DNA from: Palaemon carinicauda
Lineage: Eukaryota > Arthropoda > Malacostraca > Decapoda > Palaemonidae
NCBI RefSeq assembly: GCF_036898095.1
Contig: NC_090757.1
Coordinates: 63,853,081-63,917,080, forward strand
Reading direction: 5' to 3'
DNA length: 64,000 nucleotides
The notes beneath the pieces are model-generated. The model searched no databases. It saw nothing but the letters and a program-made list of their open reading frames with translations, and had not been told where the DNA came from. The translations under genes and the position numbers were made by a program. Below, one piece after another: positions 1-11,142 of this stretch. How positions within the stretch are numbered: position 1 is the first letter of the stretch; each line of letters opens with the position of its first letter.

Positions 1-51
1 ATAACAAATTTGTTAGTAATTTGTATTTTTCCTAGTATACAAACCTGGAGC

Positions 52-205
52 TATTTGTAGGTATACTTTTGGCGCAGCTGAAAGACGAGCCATAATAATT
101 TTAGTGAGGGATAACTACCCCATCCACTAGTTAGCGGGTGGGGGTAGGGGTAGACTGGCTACCCCCGCTCACTCACACCCTCTCGGCTGAGTAACCACTT
201 TGCTT
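52..205. repeat. Element A inverted terminal repeat, 3' side
   Basis: This stretch runs from the GCTATTTGTAGG motif to the CTCGGCTGAGTAACC motif and is inverted at 7451-7607, with small differences. Confidence 0.85.
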
Positions 206-244
206 TATGGCAGGACTTCTCGGGGGACATGGTGGCGGGCCAAT

Positions 245-345
245 TTGTATAAACAGCTCCAGGTTTGTATACTAGGAAAAATACACATTACTTACAAATT
301 TGTAGATACCAACCCCTCCGCTATTTATAGGATGACTTACTCTTA
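245..345. repeat. Element A internal complementary region (ICR)
   Basis: Its left part reverse-complements the extreme 3' end (about 4-60). Its right part reverse-complements the extreme 5' end (7590-7636). The two are fused head to tail, as expected if the ends are joined in a circular intermediate. A few bases at the junction are missing compared with the same region of element B (36921-37025). Confidence 0.8.
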
Positions 346-779
346 GGAAGGAGGAAGTCCTCACCAATTGGCCTTGGTCATGACCCGTGGTCCTCCCTAT
401 TTCGATCTGTGATCGATTGTAGAAGGGGACCCTACCCTCGCTAAAATCAAGTGCTGATATGAGGTAATGCACTGATAGCGGCCTGCAGAAGCTTGTGTGT
501 GAGTGGAACTAACAGTGTGGCTTGTCCTTTAACATAGGAACTCAAGTACAAAACCTATTGTTCTTAAAGATTTACCCAATACCCTCCTCAAAAAGGTATT
601 GGGGACGTAACAAAGTATTCTTCTATACTTAGGGAGGCACAAGGGAAATGGGTCTTACCTGCAGCGAGGTGAGGTCAGCTATGCTGAGGTTTGCGGAGCT
701 GTTTTCCCCAGAGGGGAAAAGGTTGAAAGGAAGAAAGGAGCCAGGCATTCTTACTCATTCACCCCAGACTAATCCGGGT

Positions 780-1070
780 ACCTTCAGCCCTCAACCCTCT
801 GCTACTTGTCCATCAAGGAGCCTGAGGTGTTTAGACCATTTGTTGTGCGACCACCACAGGACCAATGGAAAAGGTCTCCATGTTCTTGTGGGTTAAGTCT
901 TTGCAGGTAGTGGGCCGTGAAGGTCGATTGACGCTTCCACATGCCCTCTTAAAGTATCTGCGCCACAGAGTAGTTTCTTGAACGCCAGGGATGTAGCAAC
1001 GCCACTGACATGAGCTCTGGGTCTTAGGATGGAGGAGAGTCTAGATTGAGAGTAACCTCAATTGCCTTTC
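780..1070 (-). pseudogene. Tyrosine recombinase C-terminal remnant (element A)
   Basis: In changing frames on the minus strand the DNA reads as pieces like AHVSGVATSLAF (about 981-1020) and MWKRQSTFTAHYL (about 905-946), followed by a GPVVVAQQ-like segment (about 840-870). This is the order at the end of DIRS tyrosine recombinases, where the catalytic arginine lies in the xVRGxATSLAF block and the catalytic tyrosine follows. Frameshifts and stops make it non-functional. The same blocks recur in elements B, C and F, which supports a shared ancestor. Confidence 0.65.
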
Positions 1071-1079
1071 GATCCCAGA

Positions 1080-4000
1080 GGGGAAGGAAATCCTTGAGGT
1101 CTTCCTCTTGACCTTCCCCGTGCTGGTCAACAGTGCAAACACACTGGGGTGAGCTGGTATCGTTCTTTTAAGGTAACCCCACAGACTCCTCATTGGGTAA
1201 AACCCCAGTTGATGGGTTTTCAGTTACTGAACAAAGACATTATTCGAAATGGGCTGCACCTAGGGTACAACACACTCGGATTTTGAGTCTTGGCAATCTA
1301 CTCAGGGACGCCGCTGAGGATTACTTCTCCCCATCTCCTAGGGTAGGAGACATCAGAAGATGGATCATATGACACACTAACTCTCTTGGTCAAAAGCCCA
1401 AGTGAGTAGAAAGGCCATCTTCCGTGTAAGGAAGCGATCTGCTGCCGGGCATAAGGTTCGTAGAGAGGGGCCTTCAGAGACTGCAGGACCCGAACTGCGT
1501 TCCCAGGAGGAGGTTGAGATCCGACGGGGGACAAGTTATCTCACACTTGTATACGTAAAGGCATCGATGGGAGAGAATCCCCTTTCACGACATCAGTCAC
1601 AAAGGACCGAACACTTCGCCTGGAAGACCGACATTGAAAAGTGTCTGAGGTGCCTAGACATCTTTTCCATAACTTGTGGCGGAAGGCCTCTCTGAGAGGG
1701 GTGGTGTAGGATCTTCCCAAGCGTGAAGTTGAAGCAAAGCTACGGCTTAGGAAAGTGTTAGCATGTGGCTGCTTGGAAGATCATGCCGTGAAGGAAGATC
1801 CCTCAGAACTACGTCAGGAGCTGTAGAAGGTCCGGGAACCATTCTGCAGGTTGCCATAGCGAAGCTATTGGAACTCCGTCAGGGGCTGCAGAAGATCTGG
1901 GAACCATTCTGCGGGATGCCATAGCGAAGCTATTTTAGTCATTGATAAGATCTTTCTTATCCTGACTTGGCTGAGGACTTTTTCACCAGACCGAATGGGG
2001 GGGGGGAGGGGGGGCGGGGAAAGGGCACACCTATAGGCCACCCCACCGATCTTGAAATACATCTTGTTTGAGGGCCTGGTTTTCCGGGACTGGGGAATGG
2101 TTGGGTGGGAGTCTGAAGATCAGGGCTGCTGTGAGCATAATCACAGTCGGGGACCTCACAAAGATAAGACTTTGTAAGATACAAGATAATTCCGAGACAC
2201 TAGGAGCCCACTATCTGGGTGGTTTTGCAAGCACATTCCATTACCAGGAATGACGTGAGCAGATGGGGGCAACTAGTTGTCCTCTGTCCTCTGTTCGTAC
2301 TGCTAGATGGTTCTCTAAGAGAGGTGAATGCTGGTACCTTTCTGAATTGGGCCAATGGACGAGGCTGCAATGGTGCAGCATATGCCCCCCCCCCTCTCTC
2401 TCTTTTGATGCATTAAAGAGAGCATCAGGTCCAGAGGGAAGACGAGAAGACAGGCCTCTTTGCAGAAGCTCTCGTCTGCCACCCATCATCCGCGGATTGT
2501 CCAGCAGTGGGGGGGAGTACATAGCAATAAACACATCTCGAGATGATGTCGAGACATGTAACTAATTGCACGTTCTTGCAACAAAGGGGAACAGCCTCTT
2601 CTCCCTCCAACTGCCACTAATCCAGTGTGGTTGGCCGAATAAGACCGATACCAAATGGTAAACCAGTATCAGTACAGCTTATGTTATAATAGCGAATCTC
2701 CATAGAGATAGCTTTCCGGACAAGAGACTGTACGGTAATCACCGAACGCATCCAACCAAATCCAAGAGGGGATTGAGACGTATCATCAATCTATTGTTGG
2801 GTGGGTAAAGAGCTTATGTCTACTATGGAGTAGTAACACAGAACTGTGAGCATGACAAGCATACATGCGTAGTCGTGTCCGGAACTCAGTTGGAGAACGT
2901 TGAAAACGTTCGTAACGAAGGTTTCTCCTCCTTAGGACAAAACGTTCGTACTTCTCCATCTCCGATCGGTAAACTAGCATTTATATTAAATGTTCCCTAC
3001 TAAGGAACAGAAATGCTTATGAAAAGTTTCCAGCCAAAGCCTTTGTAGGAGACTAAGACTTCCGATTGGGGGAAAGGAAAAAATGCCTATAAGGAGGCAG
3101 AACGTAAATGCTGTATGTCTGGCTACAGAAAAGTAGCCAAGTAATGTACTGAATAACCTGGTTTCAGTAAGGGATATAAATATACAACTTAATAGAATGG
3201 AGTTCTAATTGCAAGATGTATATAGCCCTTATTGGCAGAAAGATCGCTTGCATGCATATATGTACTTGTCCGTTTGCGCTATCGCATGCGTATTCTCTGC
3301 CTCCAGATAATGTTTGCAACAAATCCGGTTGCTGGAATAATGTATGTGTGACGAATCGCAACATTATTGCCGAAAGAATTTTGATCGTTGACTAACTGTA
3401 ATATTTTCTTGAATGAGAGCGAACATGTTCTCAAACAAAATATATATTTATAGAGGCAATCATTTTCTCTTTGGTTTACCCCTCCTCTTTATGTGAGGGG
3501 CTAGCCAGTGTTCATTACACAGAAACGGATGTCTGGTTACCTATGGGCGGGGTTTGAAGCATTCGTAAATGTAATGAAAAGTTGCCCACGTGGTTGCTAT
3601 CGTTCTTTTAACGTCAGCTAACATTGTTCCTTCGGGACTAATTGTTCGAAACAATAACCCTGTAAGGATAGAATAAAAAGTCTTGAAAGACTATCGTGCA
3701 AAAAGGCAAGTCGTTATACCCAGGGTACAATGACGGGGGAGGCTGCCTCCATCAAATGGTAGAACCGAGTTTGAGACAATACCCTCGCGGTTTTGTCTTG
3801 GCTAGAGCGCATGCTCCGGGATGGCTTACGGCCTTCATGAAGTTTTAACAACACCTATTGAAGTTCTGTAAAAACTTCTCTGGAACGAGTCTCCCGAAAA
3901 GGGTGAAGTCTCGTACATGGTGGTTTGCTTCAAGAAGGCCAGACATAATTGCCATCGACCACTTATCCGAAGGGGTTGCCATCGAACGCTTTCTCGCTAG

Positions 4001-4650
4001 TGAGAAACTACCGTCTAAATCAGGCAAGGCCTGCCAGGGGAAATTAATTGGAATGTAAAGAATTTTTCATTCCACGCTCATTTCCGTCTGCTAACCACAC
4101 CACTCGAAGTAGGAAGGTGGAGGAAGATGATGGTGGTTCGTTCGAAAACGAAAGGATCGGTGCTGGCGAAACCAGACTACCTGATATAGTAATCAGCTGA
4201 GAGTGTCGACTGATGTATCAAGTCACACATTTGGAAGACCCATCCTGTAGGGGGGGGGGGGGGAAGGTCGACTATAGTGTTTTCAGAAAAACTATGGATC
4301 GCGGAAACCGAGAGATTCGGATGAAAACCTAGGGGTTCAGAATCTATTTGTGCATTCCTTTCTCACGACCTTAAGGGATGTTGTGCCGAGAACCCACAGG
4401 AACTCTGTCGCTGATTCCCGGTGGAATTTTCAGAAATCGTGTTACGTGACCAGGACCCAAAGGAACTGTGTCATAGTTACCTGTAGATTCGGAAACACCT
4501 AGGCAGCAGGCATCCCTCTGTCATAAGAGCAAACCTCTTGATGACAATGGGCACGCGCAAACAATTCACGGGACGAGAGTTCGAAAAATTGATGATCAGT
4601 CGAAGTGGGTTCGAAAAATTCTCGTCATAAGAGTTGTTCGCGCACTTCAA
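1080..4650. other. Element A body without genes
   Basis: No coding region is convincing. The stretch is rich in short inverted repeats such as AACGTT-GAA-AACGTT near 2898 and GTCT-TGAA-AGAC near 3691. A perfect TTTTCCCC-AGA-GGGGAAAA hairpin lies just outside it near 703. Two related blocks at about 1800-1870 and 1870-1935 form an imperfect tandem duplication. Element B carries the same sequence at 41760-45420. Confidence 0.6.
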
Positions 4651-4659
4651 CTGACTGCG

Positions 4660-4830
4660 TGCGGCTAGTTGTTCGTGCGCGCCAAGGTGGTCGTGCACGC
4701 CAATATGATCGTGCGCGCCAATTTGGTCGTGCACGCTAATCTGGTTGAGCGGGCCACATCGGCCGTGAGCGCCAATTTGGTTGTGCATGCCAACACGATC
4801 GTGCGCGCCCGATCGTCCGTGTGTGCAAAA
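4660..4830. repeat. Short tandem array rich in alternating GTGCGCGC
   Basis: Units of about 17-18 bases with a core like CGTGCGCGCCAATTTGGT repeat about eight times with substitutions. The alternating purine-pyrimidine runs could favour Z-DNA, which is inference. Element B has a longer, more diverged version at 45440-45880. Open frames through this array reflect its composition and are not treated as genes. Confidence 0.75.
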
Positions 4831-4959
4831 GGTTGGTCATGCGCGCGAGAGCTCTCAGTGTGGCGAGAGTACTCACTACTACGTTCGCCCAAAGGTTCAC
4901 GATAGCCTGTGTTGTGTGAGCGCAAATGATCAACAAAAAAGGTCATATAAGTATGGCTA

Positions 4960-5790
4960 TGATCACGAGAACCCAAAGGTTCAGCGTGAACTGCGTTGTG
5001 AGACCCCGAAGGGTCAGCGCAAGTGCGAAACGGAAGTTTCTCTGTCACGAGACCCCGAAGGATCAGCGTGACTAAGGGCACGAGAGACCAAAGGCCTAAG
5101 GTAGCCTGTGTTGCGAGACCCCGAAGGGTCAGCGCAACGATAAACCGAAGTTTGCCATTCACTAAACACTGAAGTGTCAACGACTAAAGTTACGAGAGCC
5201 CAAGGGTTCTGCGTAACTAATGCTACAAGACCCCGAAGGATCAGCACAACAAGAAACCGAAGTTTCCCTGTCACAAAACACCGAAGCGTCAGTGACTTGA
5301 GTTATGAGAGCCCAAGAGTTCAACGTAACTAATGTTACGAAACCCCGAAGGGTCAGCGTAACGAGAAACCGAAGTTCCCCTGTCACAAAACACTGAAGTG
5401 TCAGAGTGACTAAAGTTACGAGAGCCCAAGGGCTCTGCGTAACTAATGTTACGAAACCCTGAAGGATCAGCGTAACTAATGTTACGAAACCCCGAAGGAT
5501 CAGCGTAACGATGAACCAAGGTTCCTCTTGTCACGAGACCCTGAAAGGTCAGTGTGATTGATGGTACAAGTTCCCGAAGGCTCAATGTTACCATCGTTAC
5601 GAGAGCCCGAAGGTTCAGCGTAACTGAAATCCGAAGGTTTCGAGCGGAGTCCGGAAGGACTCCTACTGTCATGAGAACCCGCAAGATCAACATGACGAGA
5701 GCCCGAAGGCTCACGATCACGCCAGCCCAAAAGGGTGATCGTAACGAGACCCCGAAGGATCAAGGAGAACCAGCAGGTTCCAAGATAACA
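4960..5790 (-). repeat. Array of covarying stem-loop modules (element A)
   Basis: Modules of 27-29 bases follow one plan on the plus strand: outer stem, A, five-base-pair inner stem, a CGAA-type loop, AG, closing outer stem. Verified examples are 4963-4989 (outer TCACG/CGTGA, inner GAACC/GGTTC, loop CAAA), 5044-5072 (GTCACG/CGTGAC, GACCC/GGATC), 5110-5138 (GTTGCG/CGCAAC, GACCC/GGGTC) and 5596-5624 (GTTACG/CGTAAC, GAGCC/GGTTC). Simpler hairpins such as AAAC-CGAA-GTTT (5142-5153), ACAC-TGAA-GTGT (5166-5177) and GAGCC-CGAA-GGCTC (5699-5712) lie between them. On the minus strand the usual loop is TTCG closed by C-G, the DNA equivalent of the very stable C(UUCG)G RNA tetraloop. Paired changes in the stems preserve pairing. 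Any function is unknown. Confidence 0.8.
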
Positions 5791-5919
5791 CCTCTGCATA
5801 AGAGCTTTGTTCTCCCGAAGGAGAATATCGCTTAAGATAAGGCTCTCGCTCTGCCCCTGAAGGAGAACCATAAGCGTAACGGGGGACCGCCGATGCCCAG
5901 AGGCGGTCTTCTCTCGAGA

Positions 5920-6960
5920 ACGAGAGACTCGTTCCCCGAAGGGCTAACCTGCTTCGGAGAAAGCTCTGCCACCGCTCCTGGTGGATCAGCAAACTCCTAC
6001 AAGTTATTTCTTGCGAACGAGAGGGAAGTTCTCCCAAAGGAGATCGCCTAAGACAAGCTTTCTCCCAAAATCTATGGGAATAAAGCGTAGGCGTAAAGAA
6101 AAAAAAAAAAAAAAAATCTCTCGCGAACGAGGGAGAAGTCCTCCCGAAGGAGGACATCGCCAAAGACAAGCTTTCTCCCAGCTCTACGGGAAAAAAAGCG
6201 TAGGCTTAATGATATTTCTCTCGCGAACGAGAGTGAAGTCCTTCCAAAGAAGGACATCGCCTTAAACAAGCTTTCTCCCAGCTCTATGGGGAAAAAAGCG
6301 TAGACGTAAGAAACTCTCTCCCGCAAACGAGAGATAAGTCCTCCCGAAGGAGGACACCGCCTAAGGCAAGCTTTCTCCCAGCTCTATAGGAAAAAAGCGT
6401 AGGCGTAAGAAACTTTCTCTCATGAACGAGAGAGAAGTCCTCCCGAAGGAGGACATCGCCTAAGGCAAGCTTTCTCCCAGCTCTATGGGAAAAAAGCGTA
6501 GGCTTAATGATATTTCTCTCGCGAACGAGAGTGAAGTCCTCCCAAAGAAGGACATCGCCTTAAACAAGCTTTCTCCCAGCTCTATGGGAAAAAAGCGTAG
6601 ACGTAAGAAACTCTCTCTCGCAAACGAGAGATAAGTCCTCCCGAAGGAGGACACCGCCTAAGGCAAGCTTTCTCCCAGCTCTATAGGAAAAAAGCGTAGG
6701 CGTAAGAAACTTTCTCTCATGAACGAGAGAGAAGTCCTCCCGAAGGAGGACATCGCCTAAGGCAAGCTTTCTCCCAGCTCTATGGGAAAAAAGCGTAGGC
6801 GTAAAAATCTCTCTCGCGAACGAGAGAAGTCCTCCTGCAAGAGGACATAGCCTAAGTAAAGCTTTCTCTCAGCTCTATGGGAAAAAAGCATAGGCGTAAA
6901 AAATATCACTCTCTCTCGCGGAGAAAAGTTCCCCTCGAAGGAGGAACATCAAGTTGAAGG
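5920..6960 (-). repeat. 98-bp tandem array of hairpins (element A)
   Basis: About eight to nine units of roughly 98 bases each contain CTCTCG-CGAA-CGAGAG (for example 6218-6233), the perfect seven-base-pair hairpin GTCCTCC-CGAA-GGAGGAC (for example 6138-6155 and 6437-6454) and a CTTTCTCCCAGCTCTATGGG block. The blocks at about 6205-6500 and 6500-6800 are nearly identical, giving a three-unit higher-order repeat of about 296 bases. Element B has only about four units (46940-47390). The unit length is not a multiple of three, so the arginine/serine-rich frames across it are not expected to be coding. Confidence 0.85.
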
Positions 6961-7450
6961 TTGACAGTGAATGCTACCTCGTAACGTGGGCAGCTCACCA
7001 GCTACCACATGGAGCGAAGGATAACAAACAAGGCGGCCGTAGCAATCGGCCTTGTGTTTTACGTCGCTGTTACCTGTAAAAAAAGGAAGTTGTGATCAAT
7101 TACAATGTATGCTCTGCTGCACAAAATACACTATTCGGGGAATAAGTCACCTTCCTTGTAAGATAATTCCTCGAAAGGGAGCTGAACTGTTATACACTTC
7201 AATTCAGTAATGAAACAAACACACGGCAGTGTTGAGAACCTGCCGACCATCAGCGCACGGAAGAGCGGCAATGACAACTCCCTTACGGCGGAGGCAGTCG
7301 GATACGTTGTCAACAGTAATTAAAGTTACAAGTATCTAACAACATAAACCTATATTTCCATTTATACATATATATACACTCATATATATGTAAGATAAAT
7401 GAAAACACAAGTAAAAAAAAAATAAAACAGAAACACAATCAAGGCATAAA

Positions 7451-7607
7451 GTAAAGTGGTTACTCAGCCGAGAGGTGTGAGTGAGAGGGGTAGCCAGTGT
7501 ACCCCACCCCCCACCCGCTAACTAGTAGATGGGGTACAGTAGTTATCCCTCACTAAAATTATCATGGCTTGTCTTTCAACTGCGCCGAAAGTATACCCTA
7601 TAAATAG
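7451..7607. repeat. Element A inverted terminal repeat, 5' side
   Basis: Inverted copy of 52-205. It is followed by the extreme 5' end (TAAATAGCGGAGGG... to about 7636) that the ICR complements. Confidence 0.85.
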
Positions 7608-7636
7608 CGGAGGGTTTGTATCTACGCCGGAACAAA

Positions 7637-9087
7637 TATACTTTAGCACAATACTGTACTGTAGCCTTACTGTGTCCAGTACGTAGTTTACATGTGTGTA
7701 AATGTAATGTACACTGTACATATGATTATAAACTGCTGTAGAAACCAAATTAAAACAATATTAGGCAGTATTTACTGTTTTAATCATCAGCTCGCGCACC
7801 CGCTTCTGGCAAGGGGCAGTTACATTTTAGGTTTAGAGTTAGTCCACACTAGTTCAGCATTTATTTGCGAAAATCCTCTTTTCTCGGCTGTGTCTGTAAC
7901 CTCACTAACGTGAAGATGACAGCCATCTGTACAGGTACTAACAGTTAGGTTAAGCATATTGAATGATTCAACTGTATTTGTTGTATTTCATTGTGGTTTT
8001 AGCTTTATTATAAAATTTAGGGTGGTGTTAATGTAGGGCTTGAAAAAAATTAGGTGATTTACGAGTAAAACTGCCCTCATTATACGAATAAATCATGATA
8101 CGAAAGCCACTAGAGAACTAATTGATTTCGTATTGTGAGGCAATACTGTACTTCATTTACAGGTATTACCAGTTGGGTTAGGTATATTAAATGATTCAAA
8201 TGCATTTGGCTGTATTTCATTGATTATAAAATTTAATGTGGTGTTTTTGTAGGGCTTGGAACTAATTAGGCAACTTACAACAAAATCTGCCCTCATTATA
8301 AAAAAAAAAAATTATATGAACCCCACTCAGGAACGAATTAATTTTGTATCCCAAAGTACTACCGTACTCATTTATTTAGGGGGCAACTGTTTATACTTTA
8401 GCATAAAGTATAAACTCCTGCTTTTGTTAATCTATATAGGACATCTCATACCAAGTTGTCAATGAAAGCAATGTTACTTATGTTTACATTTAAACTGTAT
8501 ACCAAATTGTAGTCATTAATTACTTCAATCCAAAACTATACAGTAACAAATTACGAAAATAGTTTTCACATACTACAAAGCCAAAATGGTCAATAATAAT
8601 CATTACATTCACATCTGCACTGGGATCATGCATAGTTCACATGTAAAAATATAAAGGATAATCACTTGTAGCAGTAAATAACCCCTATACTTTCCACGCT
8701 TGAAGATGTACTAGTTGAGTCTTCAACGAATGTTTCAAAATCAACGAAAATAGTTTTACAATTCTAGGCCATATGGACAGATCTGGGGACCCGGGAAACA
8801 GTTCTTCTCCATAGTACAACTTTAGGGTTTTATATAAAAAGTAAGAGGTAGGACAGAGATATAGACGAAAAGATGCATGAACGGAGGTACTAGGGGCCAC
8901 AGTCTCCTGTTGGCATTACCTCCAATCAAATCAAAGCACAAACCAAGATGCTTATGATATTCCTTGACCTAATAATCAAGGTGAAATATATTCAGAAAGT
9001 TAGACAAGCTATAATATAGTAAAAACAGAATGCAATAAAATTTCTATTAAGGAAATAATTAATAGCTGAATGGAAACTATAATTGTA
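7637..9087. repeat. AT-rich intronic DNA with a two-copy tandem duplication
   Basis: Blocks at about 7931-8130 and 8163-8350 are related direct repeats with a period near 235 bases; both contain TTAGGTATATTAAATGATTCAA-like and CTGCCCTCATTATA sequences. No exon is convincing in the remainder. Confidence 0.55.
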
Positions 9088-9106
9088 TTTCTGGGCTCGA
9101 CCTGTG

Positions 9107-9390
9107 TCGCTCTGTGAAATGTTCCTCCTCTTAGCACCATTTCTAAGGTATAAATACTGCCAAATATACAGTACCAGAGAAAAAAGTTGCATGGAATGCT
9201 TGGAATAAACCCAGGTCGCTCACTCTAATTGAGTGTCGGTATAGTAACTGGGGCATGTTAGAACCCCGACCAGAGGTCCCTCACCAGTTAGTCCTCTCCT
9301 TCCTCAATATCCCCCGATACTACGAGGTGCCGTTCTACTGCCCTCTACTACGACTACCCTCCCCCCCCTACCCCTTCATATGCTTCTTCC
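9107..9390. repeat. DIRS inverted terminal repeat, left
   Basis: Inverted at about 15045-15325. Both copies can be read as starting with MLEPRPEVPHQLV in opposite directions, a by-product of the inverted repeat and not a gene. Confidence 0.9.
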
Positions 9391-11142
9391 CTCATTCCTT
9401 TCTAGCACCAGTGAGATTCAGAAGTGTTGTTTTCATAGCTTTGTGTTTCAGTGTTTTTGAAGATGTCAGATATTTTGGAGATCCCTGCTCCCAAGTTGAG
9501 TATTATAATTGTCTGTTTTGATAATTCTAGGTAGCGACACACGTTAATTTTATAATCTTGTTGCTTTTAGTCTCAGCCGCTTTGTATGAAGCCTTCCCTT
9601 ACGGGTATATTGGCGGCCATTTTGGTGTCGTTACCTCCTGATCTCTTTGTTATGTGTGACTTTTAATTAGTTCCTCATACTAATTGTGGTCTCATTTGGT
9701 TGTTTTTAGACATCTTATGCAGTGTTTTAGCATGGTTATTGACATTTATTTAGGCTATTTGGATGGTCAGTTAGTTAGCCTACCCGACCGAGCAGTACGT
9801 GGCTTCGGACGGTAGCCTACCCCATGAGCTTCCTCTTCGATATATCTATTTTATATCTTAGTTAACTTGTTCATTTTGAGTATTTTACAGGGAATCAGAA
9901 CACGTTTTTACTTTATTTACGGACTACCTGACCAGGTCGGTATTTTACCCGATTTTGGAGGGTTAGGCTATACATTACTTTTACGCCAAGTTCCTCTCCC
10001 ATTTTTACTCAGTATGTCGTTATAGCCTATTTAATTGTATATCACGTCTGCCACATCATTATTACTGTTGTTATTGTTATCTGCGTGCTTTCGCGGGAAG
10101 CCATATGCCTACCGCCTCATTGGGTCTTTCCTTTGTGTTTGGAGGGCAGTCCCACCCCCCCCAACCACACTGGTCACCTGATTTCGAGCCAGTCAATCTG
10201 CTTGGGTGCCCTCTCCCCCTATAGGCCTTTTGCCACTCCCTACATCGGGTGGTAGGCTTGGGTCACGTGTTTTTATAGAAAATGGGAAGTTCCCCGAGGT
10301 GGAGGCTGGCTCATACACTCCGTGTGTCGACGCGGGTAGCTCTCTCCCCTCGTCTCGTCATGGTTTGCCACCAGGCGTGCAGGACTGAGTGTGCTTCTCG
10401 CCTTGTACCTCGCCCCATCCCCCATTTTCCTGGTACTCCATCCTTGTTATCCTTCCGTTCCGGGAGGGCCGGGATAATTTGAGAATCGTATCTATAAAAT
10501 AGTAGCTATGATTCTTTGATCGGATTCAGATATTCTACTTGTTCTGATCTATTTATTTATCCCATATTTGTTTACGAAATTTTATGGATGGTTGGTCCAG
10601 CTTAGACGGAGCTCCTTGTTTACTGGTAAATATATTTACAATAGCATTTGATTTTTCACGCTGGAATTACGCATGTATTCCGGCACTATATTGCTATCTC
10701 TAAACTCCCTTCATGTCTTATCATTAAAGTTTTAGTTCATTTTGGTATATTTTTAATGTAACGAATCATGCATCCTGGGGCCTACGGATTCACGAGGATT
10801 GTTCCCGGTCCGCTCGTCCCTTACCTTGCTTACACTTCCCCTTCGGTGGGTGTTCCGAATGCTTAAAGTTCATGTTAAATTTCTGTCTCGAGGGCTGGCA
10901 GACTGGTTCACGGTTAATCCCATCATCGTTCCCGAGCGCTTCGAATATTTATGATTACATTTTATCGACTAACATTACATGACGGAAGGATGGAATATAT
11001 ATAGGGTACTATCACATATTTTTATTTAGTCCTTAAGCACGCATGCTTTTCCGCCGAGCCTACGAGGCGGATTTTAATTTCTATAAGTATTTCGCCGGGT
11101 TTCCTGGCACAAGTTAATTTAACACTCATATACCAAATTATC
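9391..11142 (+). other. DIRS leader and gag-side region, no clear reading frame
   Basis: Between the left terminal repeat and the gag C-terminal remnant I see no sustained coding. The region probably held the leader and the N-terminal part of gag, now degraded, as judged by position only. Confidence 0.4.

Larger units (their letters stand above)
1..7636 (-). mobile_element. Element A: large non-autonomous DIRS-like retroelement with hairpin-array cargo
   Basis: Read on the minus strand, the 5' end is near 7636 and the 3' end is at the window's left edge. The inverted terminal repeats at 52-205 and 7451-7607 match in opposite orientation. A region at 245-345 is complementary to the 3' end and then, directly adjoining, to the 5' end: this is the internal complementary region (ICR) that defines DIRS elements. 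Just inside it (780-1070, minus) are recognisable pieces of a tyrosine recombinase C-terminus. No gag, reverse transcriptase or RNase H coding is visible; the middle holds GC-rich repeat arrays and hairpins (4660-6960). Element B is a second copy with the same order of parts. The DIRS assignment follows established family structure; the non-autonomous status is inferred from the missing polymerase. Confidence 0.8.

Noticed and set aside
1..305. The left 300 bases of element A as an independent foldback MITE
   Set aside because: The same layout occurs in A, B, C and F and is fully explained as terminal repeat plus DIRS-type ICR; no target duplication flanks the 300 bases.
4960..6960. Resemblance of the palindromic repeat arrays to a CRISPR array
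   Set aside because: No constant repeat with unique spacers, no cas genes, and the setting is a eukaryotic DIRS-like element among introns.
8893..8920. Possible last FAM98 exon (AACAG acceptor, then a short in-phase frame with a stop)
   Set aside because: Weak pyrimidine tract, only a few codons and no similarity to FAM98 ends; chance is likelier.
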